Source of the DNA: Collinsella sp. | GTDB taxonomy: Bacteria > Actinomycetota > Coriobacteriia > Coriobacteriales > Coriobacteriaceae | Length of the DNA stretch: 13,328 nt | Assembly: GCA_019419645.1 (NCBI GenBank) | Contig: DXZN01000028.1 | Location: forward strand, 1-13,328 | Reading direction: 5' to 3' | Shown here: positions 7,177 through 12,237 of the stretch, in pieces | Position numbering within the stretch: the first letter of the stretch is position 1 | Layout: the number at the start of each line of letters is the position of its first letter | The notes under the pieces: model-generated | Database searches by the model: none | Told to the model about the DNA's origin: nothing | What the model saw: the letters and a program-made list of their open reading frames with translations, nothing else | Translations under genes and position numbers: made by a program

Positions 7177-7230
7177 AACCTGCCAAAAAGGGACAGGTTT
7201 ATTTTGGCAGGTTTTATCTGGGGAAACGTT
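7177..7230 (+). repeat. 54-bp dispersed inverted-repeat element, copy B
   Basis: Partner of 2307-2360, with 49 of 54 positions identical when that copy is read on the minus strand. The hairpin is perfect here: AAACCTGCCAAAA (7176-7188) pairs with TTTTGGCAGGTTT (7202-7214) around the 13-base loop AGGGACAGGTTTA. A non-palindromic tail (TATCTGGGGAAACGTT) completes the unit. It lies between lgt and the DUF6020-like gene, only a few bases upstream of the latter's ribosome site on the minus strand, so it is probably in that gene's leader or in a read-through transcript from lgt. Confidence 0.85.
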
Positions 7231-7255
7231 ACGGTTCTGTCATCGTTGCCCAGCG

Positions 7256-7301
7256 AACCACCACAAAGGTGCCTGTTCACTTTTTGGTGGTTTTGGTGGT
7301 T
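7256..7301 (-). repeat. Inverted-repeat element at the lgt stop codon, copy C
   Basis: AACCACCA (7256-7263) pairs with TGGTGGTT (7285-7292), and the inner AAAGGTG pairs with CACTTT, leaving one bulged C and the loop CCTGTT. A second TTTTGGTGGTT follows at 7291-7301 and offers an alternative right arm. Read on the minus strand, the centre AAAAAGTGAACAGGCACC resembles the AAAAAGGGACAGGTTT core of the 54-bp element, so this may be a divergent family member. The second arm overlaps the TAA stop of lgt (7300-7302). No T-run follows on the minus strand. Confidence 0.6.
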
Positions 7302-8121
7302 AGGCGTCGAGATAGATGCGCTGGGGTCGATTGCGGTGTCGGGCGAAGATGATGAGCACCAGGCCGGCGATCACGAGTGGCAGACTCAGCAGCTGACCCA
7401 TCGTGATGACGCCGCCCAGCAGATAGCCAAGCTGGGCGTCGGGCACGCGCACGAACTCAACGAGGAAGCGGACGATGCCGTAGCCCATTACAAACACGCC
7501 CATAAACGTGCCCTGGGGCAACAGCGGCTTTTTGCGGCTGAGCACCTGCAGAATGCAGAAGAGCACGATGCCCTCTAGAAATGCCTCGTAGAGTTGGGAG
7601 GGATGGCGCGGCATATCGCCCGCAGTCCCGCCAAAGACCACACCCCAGGGCAGATCGGTCGGCTTGCCCCACAGCTCACCGTTGACAAAGTTGGCACAAC
7701 GGCCCAGGCACAGGGCCAGCGGAGCGCCAATGACGGCAAGATCGGCCAACGTCCATGCGTCGAGTTTATACATGCGGCACACGATGATGCCGCCGATAAT
7801 GCCGCCCACCAAACCGCCATGGAAGCTCATGCCGCCCTCGTTGGTGGCAAAGATCTCGAGCGGATGCGCCCAGTAGTAGCCGTCGCCGTAAAAGATGACG
7901 TAGAACAGACGGGCGCCAATGATAAGGCCAAAGACCACGCCGACCACGACACTCGTCAGGTCGTCAATCGTGATGTTAAAGCCCCAGCGACGCTGCGTGC
8001 GGTACATGACGACCGCCGTGAGCAGGGCGCCGACCACATAGGCCAAGCCGTACCAGTAGATGGTGATGGGCCCCGCCGAAATGGCGACGGGATCAAGCAT
8101 ATGGTAGAAGTCGTTGAGCAT
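7300..8121 (-). CDS. lgt: Prolipoprotein diacylglyceryl transferase
   Basis: 273 residues, within the family's usual size. The enzyme transfers diacylglycerol from phosphatidylglycerol to the lipobox cysteine of prelipoproteins in the cytoplasmic membrane. Recognisable landmarks are ITIYWYGLAYVVGA near 19-32, the essential FHGG at 100-103, the family signature LGRCANFVNGELWG at 139-152, PRHPSQLYEA at 171-180, and YGIVRFLVEFVR at 214-225. Seven or so hydrophobic segments are present. The start is placed at the ATG at 8121, which has AGGAGG 6 bases before it. The open frame continues 20 codons further to 8181, but that part overlaps a strong hairpin and has no matching ribosome site. One change is visible in the signature: the usual Gly before Asn is Ala (RCAN). 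Confidence 0.96.
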   Translation of the reverse strand: MLNDFYHMLDPVAISAGPITIYWYGLAYVVGALLTAVVMYRTQRRWGFNITIDDLTSVVVGVVFGLIIGARLFYVIFYGDGYYWAHPLEIFATNEGGMSFHGGLVGGIIGGIIVCRMYKLDAWTLADLAVIGAPLALCLGRCANFVNGELWGKPTDLPWGVVFGGTAGDMPRHPSQLYEAFLEGIVLFCILQVLSRKKPLLPQGTFMGVFVMGYGIVRFLVEFVRVPDAQLGYLLGGVITMGQLLSLPLVIAGLVLIIFARHRNRPQRIYLDA

Positions 8122-8148
8122 GTCGACCCTCCTACTCCCTACATACAA

Positions 8149-8181
8149 ATGCGGCCGCGGGCCTTGCGCTCGCAGCCGCAT
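8149..8181 (-). terminator. Strong hairpin between the nifU-like gene and lgt, probable terminator
   Basis: The arms ATGCGGC (8149-8155) and GCCGCAT (8175-8181) enclose, after one mismatch, a second 6-bp stem around the loop CTTGC. On the minus strand the hairpin is followed by TTTGTATG, a short U-rich tail. A smaller hairpin, TGCGGA/TCCGCA at 8200-8219, precedes it, just after the nifU-like stop codon. Both lie in the 109-base gap before lgt, so lgt may be partly insulated from the upstream gene. Confidence 0.5.
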
Positions 8182-8230
8182 ATTTGGGCGTAACGTCTAT
8201 GCGGAGTATGCCGTCCGCAACTTTCGCATC

Positions 8231-8509
8231 TTAGAACGGCGCGTACTCGTCGTACAGGTCGTCGATCTCGCCGGAGGCATTGACCTGCTCGACACGGGTA
8301 ACGCCGGGCACATGCTCCTTCAAGATGCGCTCAATACCCATGGACAGGGTCAGCGAGCTCATGGGGCAGCCGGCGCAAGCGCCCTGCAGCTCCAGCTTGA
8401 CGACGCCTTCGTCGTCAACGCCCACATACTCCATATCGCCGCCGTCGGCCTGCAGGTTGGGGCGAATCTCTTCAAGAACCTTCTTAAGCAGCTCTTCGTT
8501 AACAGCCAC
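8231..8509 (-). CDS. NifU C-terminal-domain (Nfu-type) iron-sulfur carrier protein
   Basis: 92 residues, essentially a single NifU C-terminal domain. It shows LEEIRPNLQADGGDMEYVGV at 12-31 and the metal-binding GACAGCPMSSLTL with Cys45 and Cys48 (CxxC). The C-terminal segment GIERILKEHVPGVTRVEQV is typical. Such proteins carry or assemble Fe-S clusters and pass them to target enzymes in the cytoplasm. The start is a GTG at 8509 with AAAGGAG about 5 bases upstream. The gene stands in the same direction as comEB and lgt but is separated from both by structured gaps of more than 100 bases. Confidence 0.94.
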   Translation of the reverse strand: MAVNEELLKKVLEEIRPNLQADGGDMEYVGVDDEGVVKLELQGACAGCPMSSLTLSMGIERILKEHVPGVTRVEQVNASGEIDDLYDEYAPF

Positions 8510-8531
8510 AGGGGCTCCTTTCTCACAATAA

Positions 8532-8547
8532 CGCGGGCGCGCCCGCG
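8532..8547. other. Perfect 16-nt palindrome upstream of the nifU-like gene
   Basis: CGCGGGCGCGCCCGCG is fully self-complementary with no loop. It sits about 15 bases upstream of the ribosome site of the nifU-like gene, a place fit for an operator or a leader hairpin. Some such palindromes arise by chance in GC-rich DNA, and no regulator is known for it here. Confidence 0.35.
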
Positions 8548-8619
8548 GACAGGGGCTATGTTACTACAGCCATGTACCCGCTCACGAGCCATCCATGCGC
8601 GCGGACACGACTTTCACGA

Positions 8620-8652
8620 GCAGCCAATTTGGGACGGGGCTCTTTTAGCTGC
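8620..8652 (+). repeat. Inverted-repeat element with GGGACGG core, copy E
   Basis: A short stem GCAGC (8620-8624) with GCTGC (8648-8652) encloses AATTTGGGACGGGGCTCTTT. The centre resembles the GGGACAGG-TTT core of the 54-bp element. In addition, GGGACGGGGCTC (8631-8642) is nearly complementary to GAGCCTGTCCC (8688-8698), so this element and the next one could form one large hairpin beyond and into the 3' end of comEB. Confidence 0.5.
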
Positions 8653-8679
8653 GTTCGTCGTCAGATAGTGACACGCATA

Positions 8680-9204
8680 TTACTGCCGAGCCTGTCCCCC
8701 GGTACCAATCTGGACATCGACGATAACCTGGCGGTAGCTGATGCCACAGGAGTCGAGGATGCGGCGGCTGATGCGTCCATCATCGGTGTCGGCGTACTTG
8801 TTGTCCAGGTAGACAACCTCGCCCACGCCCACCTGCGCCAGGATCTTGGCGCAGTCGTGGCACGGGAACAGCGTAACGTAGACCGTGGAACCCTCGAGAT
8901 CCTTGAGCGAGCCACGGTAGTTGAGCACGGCGTTGGCCTCGGCATGGACCACGTAGTTGTGCTTGTCCTGCAGCGGGTCGTCGCTCGTACCCCACGGGAA
9001 AAAGTCGTCGTTGAGCGCCGAGGGCGTACCGTTGTAGCCCACCGAAAGGATACGGTGGTTGGTGCTGGCGATGCACGCACCCACCTGCGTGTTGGGGTCC
9101 TTGCTGCGGCGCTGTGCGGCGATGGCCACGCTCATAAAGAACTCGTCCCAGCTAATGACGTCCAGGCGCTTGCCTGACGAAGTTTGATGAAGATCGTCCG
9201 ACAT
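8680..9204 (-). CDS. comEB: ComEB-type deoxycytidylate deaminase family protein
   Basis: 174 residues when started at the ATG at 9204. The zinc deaminase motif is complete: HAEANAVLN at 87-95 (His zinc ligand, Glu proton shuttle) and PCHDC at 114-118 (two Cys ligands). The N-terminal WDEFFMSVAIAAQRRSKDPN, the VGACI segment and YNGTPSALND fit dCMP deaminases, which convert dCMP to dUMP for dTTP synthesis. In Bacillus the homologue lies in a competence operon; here no competence gene adjoins it. An in-frame ATG 36 bases upstream (9240) overlaps the -10 box, whereas 9204 has GGAGGTG about 6 bases before it, so the shorter form is preferred. The last ten codons lie within the hairpin/repeat sequence at 8684-8706, suggesting the tail is poorly conserved. 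Confidence 0.93.
   Translation of the reverse strand: MSDDLHQTSSGKRLDVISWDEFFMSVAIAAQRRSKDPNTQVGACIASTNHRILSVGYNGTPSALNDDFFPWGTSDDPLQDKHNYVVHAEANAVLNYRGSLKDLEGSTVYVTLFPCHDCAKILAQVGVGEVVYLDNKYADTDDGRISRRILDSCGISYRQVIVDVQIGTGGQARQ
8684..8706 (-). repeat. Partial repeat-like core at the comEB 3' end, copy F
   Basis: Read on the minus strand, GGTACCGGGGGACAGGCTCG contains the GGGACAGG core shared with the 54-bp elements. It encodes the last residues of ComEB just before its TAA. Its GGGACAGGCTC is the near-complement partner of copy E. As a stand-alone hairpin it is weak, so membership of the family is tentative. Confidence 0.35.
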
Positions 9205-9238
9205 GGCAGACACCTCCGTAATCGCAATAGTTTGACCC

Positions 9239-9247
9239 ATTGTAGCA
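9239..9247 (-). promoter_or_regulatory. Extended -10 promoter of comEB
   Basis: The minus strand reads TGCTACAAT: a TG-n extension plus TACAAT (5 of 6 to TATAAT). It would start transcription near 9232, about 28 bases before the ATG at 9204. No good -35 box is visible, as is common for extended -10 promoters. It supports the shorter comEB start, because the alternative ATG at 9240 lies inside the -10 box. Confidence 0.55.
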
Positions 9248-9251
9248 GGTG

Positions 9252-9290
9252 AAAGGTGAGGGCGTTTGTCCCACCGGCGCCCTCACTTTT
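9252..9290 (-). terminator. Hairpin at the coaX stop codon, probable terminator
   Basis: GTGAGGGCG (9256-9264) pairs exactly with CGCCCTCAC (9278-9286), and AAA/TTT pairs lengthen the stem. The loop is 13 bases. On the minus strand the stem begins within the coaX TAA (9289-9291) and ends CACCTTTCACC, so the U-tract is short. It lies between coaX and the comEB promoter. The loop on the minus strand contains GTGGGACAAA. Confidence 0.6.
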
Positions 9291-10140
9291 ACACGCGGCG
9301 GGGCTTTTGGTTGATGCGGTAGAGCTCGGCGAGACCCCGCAGCGTCAGCGCGTCGTCGACCGTCAGGCTGTGGCCGACCAACGCCGCGAGTGCCTCGGCG
9401 TCGTCGCCGGTAATGACGATGGGCACGTCGCCCTCCCCCGCGGCCTTGGTCGCGCGCATCTCGGCGAGCACCATGTCGAGCATGCCGTCGATGCGGGCTA
9501 CCTCGCCCAGAACCACGCCCGAACGCATGGCCTCGCGCGTGTTGCGACCGATCACATGCGTGGGTGCCGAGGGCTCGACCTGCGGCAGACGCGCCGCAGC
9601 AGCCGAAAGCGAGCGGGCGCCAAGCGCCAGACCCGGCGCGATGACGCCGCCCACAAAGGTGCCGCGCGCGTCGATGACCTCGATATTGGTCGTCGTACCC
9701 AGGTCGATCACGATACAGGGAGAGCCGTAGACGGCGCGTGCCGCCACGGCGTCGGCGATGCGGTCGGGACCGATCTCGGCCGGATCGTCGTAGTGCACGG
9801 GTATGCCGGTCTTGAGGCCCGGCCCCACGGTGAGCACGCGCCCCGTACAAGTGCGGGAAAGCGCCGTCTTCCACGGGCGCTCGAGCGCCGGCACCACGCA
9901 ACTCAGCACTGCGGCTGCGGGCACAAGCGCACCCGGCATGCCCGCATCGGCCGCCAGTGCGGCCATGACCTGCACGAGACGCATGCGCGCTTCGTCGGCT
10001 GTGATGCTCGACGGCGTCGTGATCTCGCACGTCGCAAGCGGGCATTCCTGTGCCGCGGCCGAATCCTCGGCAAACAGGCCAAAGCGAATGAACGTGTTGC
10101 CCACGTCGACCGTCAATATATATGCGCACCCATTAAGCAT
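9289..10140 (-). CDS. coaX: Type III pantothenate kinase
   Basis: 283 residues. CoaX phosphorylates pantothenate with ATP, the first step of coenzyme A synthesis. The ASKHA-fold phosphate motif DVGNT is at 12-16, followed by FIRFGLF. GPGLKTGIPVHYDDPAEIGPDRIADAVAA (107-135) carries the PDR aspartate that corresponds to the catalytic GADR motif of the family. IDLGTTTNIEVID with FVGGVIAPGL (145-171) and IGRNTREAMRSGVVLG (197-212) are the other conserved blocks. GGAG lies 8 bases before the ATG at 10140. The gene is read away from the OPT transporter, with a 192-base region between the two starts. Its 3' end carries a hairpin, so it is probably monocistronic. Confidence 0.96.
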   Translation of the reverse strand: MLNGCAYILTVDVGNTFIRFGLFAEDSAAAQECPLATCEITTPSSITADEARMRLVQVMAALAADAGMPGALVPAAAVLSCVVPALERPWKTALSRTCTGRVLTVGPGLKTGIPVHYDDPAEIGPDRIADAVAARAVYGSPCIVIDLGTTTNIEVIDARGTFVGGVIAPGLALGARSLSAAAARLPQVEPSAPTHVIGRNTREAMRSGVVLGEVARIDGMLDMVLAEMRATKAAGEGDVPIVITGDDAEALAALVGHSLTVDDALTLRGLAELYRINQKPRRV

Positions 10141-10167
10141 CGTCGGCGCTCCTTTCGTCTGTCCAGC

Positions 10168-10173
10168 AGTATA
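10168..10173 (-). promoter_or_regulatory. Candidate -10 box for coaX
   Basis: TATACT on the minus strand, matching TATAAT at 5 of 6, would start transcription about 20 bases before the coaX ATG and leave just enough leader for the ribosome site. No convincing -35 box is found at normal spacing. Confidence 0.3.
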
Positions 10174-10216
10174 TCGCCTACCTAAACCAGCCGTCCCAAA
10201 ATGACTACCTTGCGGT

Positions 10217-10222
10217 TATACT
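10217..10222 (+). promoter_or_regulatory. Candidate -10 box for the OPT transporter gene
   Basis: TATACT on the plus strand (5 of 6 to consensus), about 110 bases before the ATG at 10333. Together with the coaX candidate it would make a divergent promoter pair about 50 bases apart. No clear -35 box is seen. If correct, the transporter mRNA has a leader of roughly 100 bases containing the hairpin at 10271-10307. Confidence 0.3.
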
Positions 10223-10270
10223 GGTGCGCGGTCGTTTGCGAGCTCACGCGGCGGCCCTTGGTAACCCGAC

Positions 10271-10307
10271 TTCCCGCGCCGTATCCGTAGCGGCGCTCCC
10301 GGGGGAA
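10271..10307 (+). promoter_or_regulatory. Leader hairpin upstream of the OPT transporter
   Basis: Outer arms TTCCC (10271-10275) and GGGAA (10303-10307) enclose an exact 6-bp stem, GCGCCG (10276-10281) with CGGCGC (10291-10296), around the loop TATCCGTAG. It ends about 15 bases before the AAAGGAG ribosome site. No T-run follows and no T-box consensus is present, so it is not an obvious attenuator or known riboswitch. Confidence 0.35.
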
Positions 10308-10332
10308 GCGGATATACGCAAAGGAGTTCTAT

Positions 10333-12036
10333 ATGAGCAATCCCTCGAACCGCGCCTCGATGCGCGGGCAACTCACGCTGCGCGGTGTCGTCATCGGCGT
10401 CCTTGGCTGCGTGATTATCACGGCAAGCTCGGCCTACACGGCCCTCAAGATGGGCGCCCTCCCCTGGCCGATTGTCTTCGCTGCCGTCATCTCGCTGTTC
10501 TTCCTTAAGCTCATGGGCAACGCCAGCCTCAACGAGGCCAACGTCACCCACACCATCATGTCCGCAGGCGCCATGGTCGCCGGCGGCCTGGCGTTTACCA
10601 TCCCGGGCGCCTGGATGCTGGGCTATGCCGACCAGATCAGCTGGCTCGACATGTTTATCGTGGCACTCGCCGGCACCATCCTGGGCCTGCTGGCCACGGC
10701 GCTCATCCACCGTCACTTTATCGTGGACGCTGCGCTTGAGTTCCCCACCGGCAACGCCGCAGCTCAGACCTTGCGCGCGACTGAGGCTGGCGGCAAAACC
10801 GGCAAGCAGCTCTTTGGTTCCATGGCCATCGCCGGCATCTATAGCGTGCTGCGCGACGCCCTGGGCGTGGTGCCCAGCATGCTGTGCACGCTCAATATCC
10901 CCGGCGTGACCTTTGCCATCTACAACTCGCCCATGCTGCTCTCCGTCGGCTTCCTCGTGGGCTTCGCCCCGGTCGCTTTCTGGTTTGCCGGCGCGCTGCT
11001 GGGCAACTTTGGCATCATTGTCGGCGGCACCGCTGCCAGTCTGTTTGACGTTGTGACTGCGCAGGGCATCGTCAAGTCCCTGGGCATGGGCCTCATGATG
11101 GGCTTTGGCGTCGCCGTCGTCCTCAAGGACATCCTGCCGCAGGTCGCCGGCATCGTCCGCGGTCTTGCCGCCGACAGCTCCACCGACACCGACGAGCAGT
11201 CGCTCATCTCGGGCTCCCTTAAGCTCGACGCCGGCATCATCGGCCTGGGCGCTGCCGCCATCGCCGTGATCATCGCCATCGTGCTTGACCTTGGTCCCGT
11301 TCCGGCCGTCATCGTCACGCTGTTCACCTTTGTCACCACCATCATGAGCGCACAGAGCTGCGGCCAGACGGGCATCGACCCCATGGAGATCTTTGGCCTC
11401 ATCGTCATGCTCATCGTGGCTGCCTTCGCACAGATCGCTCAGGTCAAGCTGTTCTTTATCGCCGGCATCGTAGCCGTGGCGTGCGGCCTTGCGGGCGACG
11501 TCATGAACGACTTTAAGGCCGGCGCCGTACTGGGCACCAACCCGCGTGCGCAGTGGATCGGCCAGGCCATCGGCGGCATCGTGGGCGCCCTGGTCGCCGC
11601 CGCTGTCATGGTCGCGCTCGTCACCGCCTATGGTCCGGACGCCTTTGGCCCCGACAAGAGCTTTGTAGCCGCGCAGGCAAGCGTCGTCGCCACCATGGTC
11701 TCGGGCATCCCGAGCGTGCCGTGGTTCGCAGGCGGCTTTATCGCCGGCATCGTCATGTACTGGCTCGGCATTCCGGCCATGATGATCGGCCTGGGCGTAT
11801 ACCTGCCGTTCTACATGTCGCTCACGGCCTTCTTGGGCTCCTGCGTCAAGCTCGCCTACGACAAGTGGTCCGCCCACCGCGACGCCGCTGCCGGCCTTTC
11901 GGACGAAGAGAAGGCCACCAAGGACGCCGCCTTCCAGGAGCAGGGTCTGGTTGTCGCCAGCGGCCTGCTGGGCGGCGAGTCCATCGTCGGCGTTATCCTG
12001 GCGTTTGTCTCCGTGGGCTTAAGCCTGCTGGGCTAA
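10333..12036 (+). CDS. OPT family oligopeptide transporter
   Basis: 567 residues, highly hydrophobic, with about 14-16 membrane segments. The N-terminal region GVVIGVLGCVIITASSAYTALKMG and MGNASLNEANVTHTIMSAGAMVAGG fits OPT/YSL transporters. FIVDAALEFPTGNAAAQTLRA (129-149) matches the conserved FPTG-containing block of the family. These proteins usually import oligopeptides or metal chelates by proton symport; the substrate here cannot be told. AAAGGAG lies 6 bases before the ATG. It is the only clear plus-strand gene in the window and has its own terminator. A cytosolic, charged loop with KWSAHRDAAAGLSDEEKATKDA lies near the C-terminus (about 515-536), before the last membrane segment. The length is slightly below the usual 600 or more. 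Confidence 0.93.
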   Translation: MSNPSNRASMRGQLTLRGVVIGVLGCVIITASSAYTALKMGALPWPIVFAAVISLFFLKLMGNASLNEANVTHTIMSAGAMVAGGLAFTIPGAWMLGYADQISWLDMFIVALAGTILGLLATALIHRHFIVDAALEFPTGNAAAQTLRATEAGGKTGKQLFGSMAIAGIYSVLRDALGVVPSMLCTLNIPGVTFAIYNSPMLLSVGFLVGFAPVAFWFAGALLGNFGIIVGGTAASLFDVVTAQGIVKSLGMGLMMGFGVAVVLKDILPQVAGIVRGLAADSSTDTDEQSLISGSLKLDAGIIGLGAAAIAVIIAIVLDLGPVPAVIVTLFTFVTTIMSAQSCGQTGIDPMEIFGLIVMLIVAAFAQIAQVKLFFIAGIVAVACGLAGDVMNDFKAGAVLGTNPRAQWIGQAIGGIVGALVAAAVMVALVTAYGPDAFGPDKSFVAAQASVVATMVSGIPSVPWFAGGFIAGIVMYWLGIPAMMIGLGVYLPFYMSLTAFLGSCVKLAYDKWSAHRDAAAGLSDEEKATKDAAFQEQGLVVASGLLGGESIVGVILAFVSVGLSLLG

Positions 12037-12077
12037 GCTGAGCAGCTGCTCGACAGCAACCATATTGCCTACGGCTT

Positions 12078-12117
12078 GCCCGGTCGGTAGCTTCTGTGGC
12101 TGCTGACCGGGCTTTTT
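12078..12117 (+). terminator. Intrinsic terminator of the OPT transporter
   Basis: GCCCGGTC (12078-12085) pairs with GACCGGGC (12105-12112). The stem continues inward with six more pairs (two G-U) to the loop TTCTGTG and is followed directly by TTTTT. It lies about 40 bases beyond the transporter stop codon. Confidence 0.92.
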
Positions 12118-12124
12118 GATATCG

Positions 12125-12170
12125 AAACAAAGAAAGGCCGGCGCGCTGCGTTTAACAGCGCGCCGGCCTT
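12125..12170 (-). terminator. Intrinsic terminator of the LAxTG surface-protein gene
   Basis: A perfect 15-bp stem, AAGGCCGGCGCGCTG (12134-12148) with CAGCGCGCCGGCCTT (12156-12170), has a 7-base loop. On the minus strand it is followed by TCTTTGTTTC. It stands 67 bases beyond the surface-protein stop codon and back to back with the transporter terminator. The arms begin and end with A/T pairs, so it may also stop plus-strand read-through. Confidence 0.88.
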
Positions 12171-12237
12171 ATCGGTTAAGCTATCGAAGCGTTCCTGCTA
12201 TGAACCGAAGTTCGTTGCAGAATCTACGCTCGAAACG

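Noticed and set aside
7157..7299. Possible small proteins or CRISPR-like repeats in the lgt-DUF6020 gap
   Set aside because: Short frames here (sharing KPAKxNLSLFGR with the 2300 region) merely translate the 54-bp repeat; there are only single copies of two hairpin elements and no regular repeat-spacer spacing.
8122..8181. Extended start for Lgt at 8181
   Set aside because: The extra 20 codons coincide with a strong hairpin and have no ribosome site, while the ATG at 8121 has AGGAGG at ideal spacing.
10216..11877. 553-codon open frame on the minus strand
   Set aside because: It is fully antisense to the OPT transporter, very rich in Asp, Gly, His and Ala with no membrane or domain pattern, as expected from the complement of a GC-rich membrane-protein gene.
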